Assembly (NCBI RefSeq): GCF_046591575.1 | Contig: NZ_JBIQWA010000006.1 | Coordinates: 1 to 64,000, forward strand | Origin: Marivita sp046591575 | Lineage (GTDB): Bacteria > Pseudomonadota > Alphaproteobacteria > Rhodobacterales > Rhodobacteraceae | Reading direction: 5' to 3' | DNA: 64,000 nucleotides | Part shown: in pieces, positions 7,797 to 15,400 of the stretch | How positions within the stretch are numbered: the first letter of the stretch is position 1 | Layout of the letters: each line of letters begins with the position of its first letter | Translations under genes and position numbers: made by a program | Notes under the pieces: model-generated | Databases searched by the model: none | What the model saw: the letters and a program-made list of their open reading frames with translations, nothing else | What the model was told of the DNA's origin: nothing

Positions 7797-8050
7797 GTCG
7801 GCTCGCTTGCGTCGGCCACATCCATCAGGTGTCGGATATGGCGGGCAAAATACCAGGTTGCAGGCGCGCCGATCACGCAGCCCAGCCCGATTGACCACGC
7901 GGTCGAGAGAACCGGCCCTCCAACCCAGCTGAAGATCAGCGATGCAAAAAACACATTCACCGCGGCGGCCCCGGCCCCGAACGGGTACAACGCCAACGCG
8001 ATTTTTGGCGTGGACCAGCCTTGTTGTGTTATCTGCGCGTCACGAGCCAT
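7793..8050 (-). CDS. Small two-span membrane protein of the nor operon
   Basis: The 85-residue protein has a short polar start (MARDAQITQQGWSTPK) and two membrane segments at about 16-40 and 48-66, followed by an acidic tail. I do not recognise a named domain. It overlaps the preceding 60-residue gene by 22 bases and the following gene by four, so it is clearly part of the translation-coupled nor-nnrS chain. Genes of this size after norD occur in other Rhodobacteraceae, which points to an accessory role at the membrane. Confidence 0.7.
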   Translation of the reverse strand: MARDAQITQQGWSTPKIALALYPFGAGAAAVNVFFASLIFSWVGGPVLSTAWSIGLGCVIGAPATWYFARHIRHLMDVADASEPT

Positions 8051-8211
8051 TGAACCAATCCCATCGAAGCAATCAGCATCACACATGCCAGCGCATACCA
8101 GAATTCGGCCGTCGCGGATTGCGCCTGCGGTATCGGGCGATCAAATTCTGCGGCAAACCCAGAGCTTGCAAAAGCGCACAGCACGCTGGTGAGAGGAAAG
8201 AGAAAACGCAT
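8029..8211 (-). CDS. 60-residue membrane peptide after norD
   Basis: The product begins with a signal-like MRFLFPLTSVLCAFASSGFA, with a possible cleavage after FAA, and ends in a second hydrophobic segment (FWYALACVMLIASMGLVQWLV) and basic RR. The ATG follows the norD stop by one base, so translational coupling is likely. No domain is recognised. A one- or two-span subunit of the NO reductase assembly machinery is a reasonable guess, no more. Confidence 0.65.
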   Translation of the reverse strand: MRFLFPLTSVLCAFASSGFAAEFDRPIPQAQSATAEFWYALACVMLIASMGLVQWLVTRR

Positions 8212-8212
8212 A

Positions 8213-10096
8213 TCAGGTCTCCTGAGTCAAAGTGCGGTAGATGTCGGGCAATGCCCGGGTCAGACGTTTGGCGTCGGGCAAAAGCGTGAACCCGCCGCGG
8301 CCAAAGATGCGGGCAAACCAGTCCTGCCCGTCTTCATCGATGATGATGCCATGCAAGCTTAGCCCCGCGTTGCGGGCCTCGCGCACGGCCATATGGCTGT
8401 CTTCGATGCCATGCTGACCTTCGTAATGGTCCAGATCGTTGGGCTTGCCATCGGTCAGAACAATCAGCAGTTTGCGCGCGCTGGGTTCTTCGGACAGCTG
8501 CGCGCTGACATGTCTGACAGCGGCCCCTAGCCGCGTAAAGTGACCGGGTTTCAACGCGCCGATATTGGCGGTGATGTCGCCTGACATCGGGTCGTCAAAC
8601 CCTTTGCACCGGGTCAGGAACACGCGGTCACGGCGTAGCGATGAAAACCCCCAGATGCCAAGCCGGTCGCCTGCTGCGTCAATACCGGTGGCCAAAGCGG
8701 CCATCGTGTGACGCGCCACATCAATCACCGACGTGTCACCAATAGCGGCCTCGGTGGACCGGGAATTGTCAATCAGGAAGGCCACTGACATATCGCGTTC
8801 GATCTGGCGCGCAGATTGCCAGATACGATCAGACCCGCGCCCCGTGGCCTTAAGATCGGCCTGCGCTGTCAACAGCGCATCAAGATCAAGTTCGGTTCCG
8901 TCCACCTGTCGCGGCTGCAGGATACGGCGGGGGCGCAGCGCCTCGAATTGGCGGCGCACATCGCGCACATGGCGGTCATCGGGCCTGAAACTGCTGCCCT
9001 CGGGCTGCGCCGGGGCATCAAGCACACGACAGTGATCGGCCATGTAGCTGCGGCTGCGGTGGTTCCATTCGGGATAGGTGTGGATACCGGACAAGGCTTC
9101 GTGATCCGCATCCGAGGGCGAAAGATCCAGATGCAGACGCAACCGCGTTGCCGCCTTTCGGTCATGTTTGGTCAGGGCAATCTCGTCCTGATCATCCGCC
9201 GCTTTCTGGGCGTTTTCATCGTCATCATCATCGACGCTGCGATTGATGTTCATCGATTCCACCCAGGACAGGATCGATTCAAAACGGTGCATGATGAAAC
9301 TGTCATTGCGGTTGTTCTGTTCGTGATCCTTGCGCGCGCCGAGTTTGCGGCTGGTATACGCCGCAGTCGGCGGTGGTGCCGCGGGATCCGCGGCCTCTTC
9401 GCCGGCGGCGGCACCAGAGCCGGGTTGCGCAAACTGCAACCAAATCGGTACGGGGGCAAAGGGCATGTAGCTGCGCGATGCAGTCACAAGGTCCGGTGTT
9501 TGATCCGCCCCGCCAAGTTGCTTGCAAATCGCGGTTTCGATCATGTCTTCCTGCGCCGGACGCATCACCGAAGGACGCAGCGCCAGACACATGAGCGTCA
9601 TGTCGTCATAAGATGCGCGCAACCCCGGACAGGCGTCATACGCGGCTTTTGCAGCTTTGGCATTGGCGGTGATCTGGGCGCAATCAAGCGCAAACGGTTC
9701 GTCGGGCAGGTCAAGATCGGTCTGGTCAGCAGTAGCAGCAAGCGCGGTCAACCAGAAATAGGCGGCGCGGTTCAGGCGGGCTTCTGGGAAGGCGGCAATA
9801 AAGGGCGGCAGGCCCAGCCGTTCGCCATCAAAGCGCGCCACCCATTCGCGGTCCTGATCCGCACCCAGCTTGCGCCGCAGCGGGCGACGGTGGCGCATCA
9901 CGGTTGCCGGAGCCTCACCCAGTTCGACCCCGGGCGCCCCGCCAAGCGCGCGGAACAGCACCGCAAGACTGGGGCGCACCGAGGCAAGCGTGACGCTGGC
10001 CTCGGGATATGTCACATCTGCCCCGATCCCGATGGCCATGTCGTGCCACAGGTTTCCAACAGTTTCTTCGGGTTCCATCAGGTCGAGTAGATGCAT
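8213..10096 (-). CDS. norD: NorD, VWA-domain NO reductase activation protein
   Basis: The 627-residue protein pairs with NorQ to activate the NorBC reductase, probably helping insert the non-haem iron. The C-terminal third is a von Willebrand A domain with a MIDAS motif DNSRST near residue 450 and the later LIVLTDGKPND segment. The middle is acidic, with a DDDDEN stretch. Residues 1-240 are the family-specific N-terminus. It lies five bases after norQ. The length matches NorD of Paracoccus and Rhodobacter, and no defect is visible. Confidence 0.94.
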   Translation of the reverse strand: MHLLDLMEPEETVGNLWHDMAIGIGADVTYPEASVTLASVRPSLAVLFRALGGAPGVELGEAPATVMRHRRPLRRKLGADQDREWVARFDGERLGLPPFIAAFPEARLNRAAYFWLTALAATADQTDLDLPDEPFALDCAQITANAKAAKAAYDACPGLRASYDDMTLMCLALRPSVMRPAQEDMIETAICKQLGGADQTPDLVTASRSYMPFAPVPIWLQFAQPGSGAAAGEEAADPAAPPPTAAYTSRKLGARKDHEQNNRNDSFIMHRFESILSWVESMNINRSVDDDDDENAQKAADDQDEIALTKHDRKAATRLRLHLDLSPSDADHEALSGIHTYPEWNHRSRSYMADHCRVLDAPAQPEGSSFRPDDRHVRDVRRQFEALRPRRILQPRQVDGTELDLDALLTAQADLKATGRGSDRIWQSARQIERDMSVAFLIDNSRSTEAAIGDTSVIDVARHTMAALATGIDAAGDRLGIWGFSSLRRDRVFLTRCKGFDDPMSGDITANIGALKPGHFTRLGAAVRHVSAQLSEEPSARKLLIVLTDGKPNDLDHYEGQHGIEDSHMAVREARNAGLSLHGIIIDEDGQDWFARIFGRGGFTLLPDAKRLTRALPDIYRTLTQET

Positions 10097-10101
10097 GACG
10101 T

Positions 10102-10896
10102 TTATCCGTAGATTGTGCTGACAAGATCACGCAGCGATTGCTGCACATCGGGCTCGTCACTCAGCGGTTCGATTACGGCCGCCTCAAGCGCATGTTCCAC
10201 GCCCATACCGCCTGCCATCAAAGTGGCTGCATAGATCAAAAGTCGTGTGGAGACACCTTCTTCAAGATCCATACCAGATAGCTTGCGGATATGCCCCGCC
10301 AGCCGCACAAGCGGTGCGACACGTCCGGGTTCAAGACGGCTTTCCTGCGCCACGACGGCAATTTCGGTCTCGGGATCAGGGAAATCAAACGAGATCGACA
10401 AAAACCGCTGCCGGGTGGAGGGTTTCAACCGCTTCAGCACGTTCTGGTAGCCAGGGTTATAGGACGCGACCAGCATAAAGCCTTTGGGCGCTACCAGTTC
10501 CTCTCCGGTGCGGTCAATCATCAGCGTGCGCCGCGTATCGGTGAGCGGGTGCAGAACCACGGTCACGTCCTTGCGGGCCTCGACTACCTCGTCAAGGTAG
10601 CAAATTCCGCCTTCGCGCACGGCCCGTGTCAAAGGGCCATCGACCCAGACGGTTTCCCCGCCCTTGAGCAGGTAGCGCCCGATCAGATCAGCCGCCGACA
10701 GATCATCATGGCAAGCCACGGTATAAAGCGGTTTGCCCATGCGGGCCGCCATATGTTCGACGAAGCGGGTCTTGCCGCAGCCGGTAGGCCCCTTCAGAAG
10801 AAGGGGCAAACCGTTGTCATAGGCCGTCTCGAACAGGTCACATTCGCGACCGGTTGCCTGATAAAACGGCAGGGACGGTGTGTTTGCAATATTCAT
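10102..10896 (-). CDS. norQ: NorQ, MoxR-type AAA+ ATPase
   Basis: The 264-residue ATPase has Walker A GPTGCGKT at 36-43 and a Walker B-type ICYLDEVVEA near 100, with the MoxR-family VASYNPGYQ sensor segment near 160. NorQ works with NorD to make active nitric oxide reductase. It is placed between norB (three-base gap) and norD (five-base gap). The length and motifs are complete. CbbQ and GvpN are close relatives; the nor neighbours settle the name. Confidence 0.95.
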   Translation of the reverse strand: MNIANTPSLPFYQATGRECDLFETAYDNGLPLLLKGPTGCGKTRFVEHMAARMGKPLYTVACHDDLSAADLIGRYLLKGGETVWVDGPLTRAVREGGICYLDEVVEARKDVTVVLHPLTDTRRTLMIDRTGEELVAPKGFMLVASYNPGYQNVLKRLKPSTRQRFLSISFDFPDPETEIAVVAQESRLEPGRVAPLVRLAGHIRKLSGMDLEEGVSTRLLIYAATLMAGGMGVEHALEAAVIEPLSDEPDVQQSLRDLVSTIYG

Positions 10897-10899
10897 TGC

Positions 10900-12249
10900 T
10901 TACTCTCCCGGTACGGGGTTGGCGGGACCAGGTTCGATGATCTCGCGCTTGCGCACAACCAGCATCGAATAGATGAACAACAGCGCACCGATCACAACCG
11001 CCAGGCCAGAACCCCAGCGCATCAGGTAGAAGATCGACAGGCTTTCCTGCACATCCATGTAGTAGTCACCGATCACCCGCTGCATGTGAGTCTGAATGGT
11101 GCCCGCAAAGGTCAGCACAAAGGTCATGAATGCCATACCACCGGTCATCAGCCAGAACGACGCCATGTTCAGCACCTGATTATAGGGTTCGCGCTGACGC
11201 AGCATTGGCATCGCGTAGGTGATGATCGCCAGGTTCAGCGCGACATAGGCCCCGTAGAAGGCAAGGTGGCCGTGGGCTGCGGTGATCTGTGTGCCGTGGC
11301 TATAGAAGTTCACGCCGTGCAGAGTGTGCAGAAAACCCCAGACGCCCGCGCCAAAGAAGGCAACCGTGCTGGCCCCGAGTGACCACAGAAGTGCGGCCTT
11401 GTTCGGGTGGTTCTTGCGGCCCTTCCAGACCATGACAAAGGCAAAGGTCATCATCAGGAAGAACGGGATCACCTCAAGGGTCGAGAAGATCGAGCCAACC
11501 CACTGCCAGTAGCCCGGCAGACCGATCCAGTAGAAGTGGTGGCCAGTGCCAAGGATGCCCGAGAAGAGCGCGGTCGCCACGATGACATAGAGCCACTTTT
11601 CGACAACTTCGCGGTCCACACCGGTCAGCTTGAGCAAGAGGAACGCCAGAATAGACGCCATCACCAGTTCCCAGGTCGCTTCGACCCACAGGTGAACAAC
11701 GAACCACCAGTACATCTTATCAAGGGACAGGTTGTCGGGGTTGATAAAGGCAAAGATCCAAAGCAGCGACAAAAGCCACATGCCCATCAGCAACACGTTG
11801 GTGATCGCGGTTTTCTTACCCGCCAGAACGGTCATCGAGATGTTGAGCAGGAAGATCAGCGCACCGACAAGAATGCCGAACTTGACCCAGAGAGGCTGCT
11901 CAAGAAATTCGCGGCCGCCATGGATGCCGACAAGGTAACTACCAACGGCACCCAATGTGCCCACGAGGAAAATGATCAGCTGAAGATAGGCCAACTTTGG
12001 CGACCATATCTCGCGCTCTGATTCCTCGGGAATGAGATAGTAAGCGGCCCCGAAGAAGCCCAGCAACAGCCAGACGATCAGCGCGTTGGTGTGGATCATG
12101 CGAATGATGTTGAAGGGCAGAATTTCCGACAGGAAATTCGGCGCGACGTAAATCCAGCCGGCAACCAGCCCACCCAGCACCTGAATGGCGAAAAGGGCCA
12201 TCGCGGCAAGGAAGTACCAGTATGCGACTCTTTGTGTTTCATATTTCAT
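10900..12249 (-). CDS. norB: Nitric oxide reductase large subunit NorB
   Basis: The 449-residue, 12-span membrane protein is the catalytic subunit that reduces two NO to N2O. H53 (HTNALIVW) and H328 fit the low-spin haem b ligands, H326 the haem b3 ligand, and H186, H237 and H238 the non-haem iron FeB, with E190 as the extra glutamate that marks NO reductases from oxidases. The cytochrome-c-dependent type is shown by the partner NorC 71 bases upstream and by the absence of a fused quinol domain. All ligand positions are present. Confidence 0.97.
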   Translation of the reverse strand: MKYETQRVAYWYFLAAMALFAIQVLGGLVAGWIYVAPNFLSEILPFNIIRMIHTNALIVWLLLGFFGAAYYLIPEESEREIWSPKLAYLQLIIFLVGTLGAVGSYLVGIHGGREFLEQPLWVKFGILVGALIFLLNISMTVLAGKKTAITNVLLMGMWLLSLLWIFAFINPDNLSLDKMYWWFVVHLWVEATWELVMASILAFLLLKLTGVDREVVEKWLYVIVATALFSGILGTGHHFYWIGLPGYWQWVGSIFSTLEVIPFFLMMTFAFVMVWKGRKNHPNKAALLWSLGASTVAFFGAGVWGFLHTLHGVNFYSHGTQITAAHGHLAFYGAYVALNLAIITYAMPMLRQREPYNQVLNMASFWLMTGGMAFMTFVLTFAGTIQTHMQRVIGDYYMDVQESLSIFYLMRWGSGLAVVIGALLFIYSMLVVRKREIIEPGPANPVPGE

Positions 12250-12320
12250 AGTTCTTATCCTCTTTGTGCGCGATGTGATCCGACAGCAGCGATGTGCTTT
12301 TCGGAGCGCGCAGTACCTCC

Positions 12321-12773
12321 TTAACCGGCATCATTTGGTGGCCAGCCCTGGGTGTCCGTCTGGTCCGCCCAACGCAGAAATTCCGCAAGTCCGCGGATGT
12401 CTTCATCGCTCAGATCATAACTGGGCATCTGGCGGCGGCCTTCGATCCCGCTGGGTTGGCTTTCGATCCATCCTTTGAGGATTTCAAAAGCGTCCTCGGG
12501 ACTGTCCTGTACGCCCCAGCGGGTCATCACGTTGCCGACTTCGGGGGCAAAATAGGCACCCTCGCCATGCAGGCTGTGGCAGTTGATGCAGGAGTTTTGC
12601 TCCCACACATGTTTGCCGTGAATCACCTCTTCGCTCAGCGGCATACCCGCTGTCGAAACGTTGACGACGTATCTATGAGAATGGACGGTCATTGCCACGA
12701 AGACCACAACGAAAAAGATCGAGCCCCCGTAGAAAATGTTGCGCGCCCGCGATTTGGTTAGAAATTCAGCCAT
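12321..12773 (-). CDS. norC: Nitric oxide reductase cytochrome c subunit NorC
   Basis: The 150-residue protein has one N-terminal membrane anchor (about 13-30) and a periplasmic cytochrome c domain with CINCH (C62, C65, H66); a methionine in RRQMPSYDLS near 125 fits the sixth ligand. It passes electrons to NorB. The ATG at 12773 has GGAGG eight bases upstream, preferred to a start five codons earlier. It heads the long operon norC-norB-norQ-norD-three small genes-nnrS-nnrU. A TTG-N8-CAA box lies about 60 bases upstream. Confidence 0.96.
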   Translation of the reverse strand: MAEFLTKSRARNIFYGGSIFFVVVFVAMTVHSHRYVVNVSTAGMPLSEEVIHGKHVWEQNSCINCHSLHGEGAYFAPEVGNVMTRWGVQDSPEDAFEILKGWIESQPSGIEGRRQMPSYDLSDEDIRGLAEFLRWADQTDTQGWPPNDAG

Positions 12774-12832
12774 CCGTAAGGCCTCCATGAATTCGGGATA
12801 ACCCTGTCTAGCAGCCCTCGGCTGAGCGACGT

Positions 12833-12846
12833 TTGATCTAGCGCAA
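12833..12846. promoter_or_regulatory. NnrR/FNR-type box between norC and the DUF1858 gene
   Basis: TTGATCTAGCGCAA is a full TTG-N8-CAA site. It lies 60 bases from the norC start and 49 bases from the divergent small gene, so one dimer could serve both promoters. NO-responsive NnrR control of nor promoters is established in Paracoccus and Rhodobacter. Confidence 0.8.
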
Positions 12847-12894
12847 CATTCCGACCACTTGGCTGGCTATTGTCGATGTCAGAAGGAGTCTCTT

Positions 12895-13107
12895 ATGAAT
12901 GGCTTAAAGTTGGACGATCCGGATTTGCCGCTTGCAGATATGATGACGCAGTGGCCGCAAACGATTGCGGTTTTCACCCGTCACAAGATGCTCTGCGTGG
13001 GATGTCTGGTCAGCCCGTTTCATACGATCGCAGATGCCTGCGCCGAATATCACCTTGATGAAAACGATTTTCTAATGGAACTCAGGTCGGCGATTATGCC
13101 TGGCTGA
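12895..13107 (+). CDS. DUF1858 redox-disulphide domain protein
   Basis: The 70-residue protein has the DUF1858 / hybrid-cluster-protein-associated disulphide pattern: a short N-terminus, TQWPQTIAVFTRHKMLCVGC with a CVGC redox pair, then HTIADACAEYHLDE. Members are small soluble proteins found with anaerobic and nitrosative-stress genes. The ATG at 12895 has AAGGAG eight bases upstream. The gene is divergent from norC and shares its NnrR-type box, so it is probably made with NO reductase. Its exact partner is unknown. The 3' end overlaps the convergent regulator by 14 bases. Confidence 0.85.
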   Translation: MNGLKLDDPDLPLADMMTQWPQTIAVFTRHKMLCVGCLVSPFHTIADACAEYHLDENDFLMELRSAIMPG

Positions 13108-13807
13108 GCATGACAAGCGCGTGTGGATCACAGACCGTGATGCGTTTGCGTTTGCTTTGAACAAGGCCCTGTCTTTCCCACGCGCTGAGCACGCGGCTGA
13201 CAGTGTGAAGCGTGGTCGCGGTCAGTTCGGACAAATCTTGACGGGTGATGGGAAAGTCGATCTCGATCCCACCCTCGACCTTGCGCCCGGTCTGGTTGAT
13301 CAGCCGCAGCAGCGCATTGGCGACACGTTGTTCAACCTGCTGGGTGGCCATTTCAACAATCCGGTTGTTCATTTCCCCAACCCGCTGGCCCAGCGTTTTG
13401 TAGGTTTCGGTGGCAAACCCGTCATAGTCCTTGACGAAGGTTTCCCAAAGCCGCATCGGCCAACTGAGCGCGAGCGATTCTGTCGCCGTCATGGCCGTGG
13501 CGGGATAGGTGTCCTGTCCGATGGCTTTTGCGATTCCCATCAATTGACCCGCCGGGATATGCAGCGATGTCACCTGTTCGCCCGTAGGTGTGATTCGCAC
13601 CACGCGCACATACCCATCCAAAAGCATATAAAACCGCTCGGCCGGCGCGCCTTCAAGAAACACCGCGACCCCGGCCTCGTAGCGCTGGGACGACGCCTGA
13701 TCAAGAATCGTGCGCACCTCGCGCTTGTCGAGTTTCGAAAACGGCGGCAAATGCGTCAGCAGGCTTTCATCAAGCTGCGGCAGAATCTTGCGTGTCGGAG
13801 CATTCAT
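13094..13807 (-). CDS. nnrR: NnrR-type Crp/Fnr transcription regulator
   Basis: The 237-residue product has an N-terminal cyclic-nucleotide-like beta barrel (about 20-130), a dimer helix, and a C-terminal helix-turn-helix ITRQDLSELTATTLHTVSRVLSAWE. It lacks the N-terminal cysteine cluster of FNR, as expected for the DNR/NnrR branch that senses NO through haem. Its position between nor and nir and the four TTG-N8-CAA boxes around it fit the NO-dependent activator of nir and nor. I use the ATG at 13807; in-frame starts at 13825 and 13843 are possible because no start has a strong ribosome-binding site. Confidence 0.85.
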   Translation of the reverse strand: MNAPTRKILPQLDESLLTHLPPFSKLDKREVRTILDQASSQRYEAGVAVFLEGAPAERFYMLLDGYVRVVRITPTGEQVTSLHIPAGQLMGIAKAIGQDTYPATAMTATESLALSWPMRLWETFVKDYDGFATETYKTLGQRVGEMNNRIVEMATQQVEQRVANALLRLINQTGRKVEGGIEIDFPITRQDLSELTATTLHTVSRVLSAWERQGLVQSKRKRITVCDPHALVMLSQA

Positions 13808-13885
13808 ATCCCGGTCTTGCCACATCTGAACCGGCGACGCCATAAGCACCGTTCAGAACATGCATGGTTGACACATTTTTGTTAT

Positions 13886-13899
13886 TTGTCGCAGCGCAA
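13886..13899. promoter_or_regulatory. NnrR/FNR-type box 1 between nnrR and nirK
   Basis: TTGTCGCAGCGCAA matches TTG-N8-CAA with GC-rich inner bases. It lies 78 bases before the regulator start and 258 before nirK, in the divergent region. Confidence 0.72.
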
Positions 13900-13900
13900 A

Positions 13901-13914
13901 TTGGGATTTTTCAA
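13901..13914. promoter_or_regulatory. NnrR/FNR-type box 2 between nnrR and nirK
   Basis: TTGGGATTTTTCAA also fits TTG-N8-CAA and begins one base after box 1, so the centres are 15 bases apart. Its inner half-sites are poorer than box 1; it may be a weak second site or chance. Confidence 0.45.
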
Positions 13915-13964
13915 ATCGGGTAAGTTTCAGATCAAGACATGCAGAGATCTGAAAGGACACCGAA

Positions 13965-14054
13965 ATGATCCGCACGATGGCAACCGGTCTTTCCCGCACC
14001 CCGCACAGGGTGCCGCATCCGTTTGCCACATCACTCGCAAAGCATGTTGCTTGA
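13965..14054 (+). CDS. Putative 29-residue leader ORF upstream of nirK
   Basis: An ATG at 13965 is preceded by AAAGGACACCGAA, a good ribosome-binding site with seven bases of spacing. It opens a 29-codon frame (MIRTMATGLSRTPHRVPHPF...AKHVA) that stops at 14052-14054. The peptide is basic with three His and three Arg and has no membrane segment. It lies in the long nirK leader, downstream of the two NnrR-type boxes and 103 bases before nirK. It could be a leader peptide or chance. No homologue is known to me. Confidence 0.4.
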   Translation: MIRTMATGLSRTPHRVPHPFATSLAKHVA

Positions 14055-14157
14055 AGCCACACGCGCTTTGACCCCCAACCCCGAAAAACATCTGACCAGT
14101 TTCAGTGGATGGCAGGCGGACAGTCCGTCTGACCAGTCCACCCCGATGGAGAAGACC

Positions 14158-15381
14158 ATGACCAAATTCATCAACCCCGGCCTTATGAAGACCAGCCGCC
14201 GCAACGTTCTGCGCGGCAGTATGCTTGCCGGAGCGGCAGCGGTGACAGGTGCCGGTGCGATGGCCACCACCCGCACACCGAAAATCACTGCGATCAACGC
14301 GACATCGTCCAAGCTTTATAAAACCGCAGGCAAGCAAGACGCAGAATCCAACGCCAAAAAGGCAGACCTTTCCGGATACACCCGCGTCAAACAAGAGCTG
14401 GTCGCGCCACCCTTTGCGCCCGAACACGAACAGGTCGCAACAGGCGGACCCAAGATCATCGAAATCACAATGGACACCACCGAACGTCTGATGGTTGTCG
14501 ACGAAGACACAGGTGCCGAAGTCTGGGCGTTGACCTATAACGGCTCTGTCCCCGGACCGCTGATCATCTGTCACGAAGGCGACATGGTGGAGCTGACGCT
14601 GCGCAATCCGGTGGAGAGCCGGATGGAGCACAATATCGACTTTCACGCGGCAACAGGCGCATTGGGCGGTGGTGGGTTGACCCATGTCTATCCCGGCGAA
14701 GAATGCGTTTTGCGCTGGAAAGCTAGCAAACCGGGGTGCTTTACCTATCACTGCGCCCCCGGCGGGGCAATGATCCCCTATCACGTGACCCATGGCATGA
14801 ACGGCGCTGTGATGGTGCTGCCGCGCGATGGCCTGAAGGACAAGGACGGCAACCCGCTGCGCTATGACAAAATCGCCTATTTCGGAGAACAGGACTACTA
14901 TTTGCCGATGGACGAAAACGGCGACTACCGCAAATACGAGGCCGCTGGCGATGACTATGCCGACAGCCTTGAGGCCATGCGCACCCTGATCCCGACACAT
15001 TCGGTGTTCAACGGGGCCGTGGGTGCCCTGACCGGGGAGAATGCACTGACTGCGGATGTCGGGGAAACCGTTCTGATGATCCACAATCAGGCCAACCGGG
15101 ATTCCCGTCCGCACCTGATCGGTGGACACGGCACCTATGTGTGGGAATCGTCGTTCACCGATGCGCCCCTGCGGGACATGGAAACCTGGTATGTGCGGGG
15201 TGGTAGCGCTGTTGCGGCGATGTATACTTTTGAACAACCGGGCGTCTATGCCTATGTGAACCACAATCTGATCGAAGGCGTCATGCTTGGCGCGACAGCC
15301 CATTTCGTGGTTCAGGGACAATGGGACAACGCTTTGATGGAACAGGTTGTCGCGCCTCGTGATTTCCAGTCTGATGCCTGA
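14158..15381 (+). CDS. nirK: Copper nitrite reductase NirK
   Basis: The 407-residue periplasmic enzyme reduces nitrite to NO. A Tat signal (SRRNVLRGSMLAGAAA, residues 13-28) opens the protein. Type 1 copper ligands are H158, C199, H209 and M214; type 2 ligands are H163, H198 and the histidine of LIGGHGTYVW; the catalytic D161 and the histidine of TLIPTHSVFNGAVG are also present. HCAPGGAMIPYHVTHGMNG follows the family pattern. The ATG at 14158 has GGAGAAG just upstream, better than the ATG at 14146. nirV follows after 19 bases. The protein is full length. Confidence 0.97.
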   Translation: MTKFINPGLMKTSRRNVLRGSMLAGAAAVTGAGAMATTRTPKITAINATSSKLYKTAGKQDAESNAKKADLSGYTRVKQELVAPPFAPEHEQVATGGPKIIEITMDTTERLMVVDEDTGAEVWALTYNGSVPGPLIICHEGDMVELTLRNPVESRMEHNIDFHAATGALGGGGLTHVYPGEECVLRWKASKPGCFTYHCAPGGAMIPYHVTHGMNGAVMVLPRDGLKDKDGNPLRYDKIAYFGEQDYYLPMDENGDYRKYEAAGDDYADSLEAMRTLIPTHSVFNGAVGALTGENALTADVGETVLMIHNQANRDSRPHLIGGHGTYVWESSFTDAPLRDMETWYVRGGSAVAAMYTFEQPGVYAYVNHNLIEGVMLGATAHFVVQGQWDNALMEQVVAPRDFQSDA

Positions 15382-15400
15382 ACAGAAAAGGAACTGAGCT

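Noticed and set aside
8816..10090. Long plus-strand frame opposite norD
   Set aside because: It is the GC-rich shadow of norD; composition is Arg/His-rich without domains, and norD has clear VWA motifs.
14146..14160. ATG at 14146 as the nirK start
   Set aside because: No ribosome-binding site precedes it, while the ATG at 14158 has GGAGAAG at a good distance and still gives a full Tat signal.
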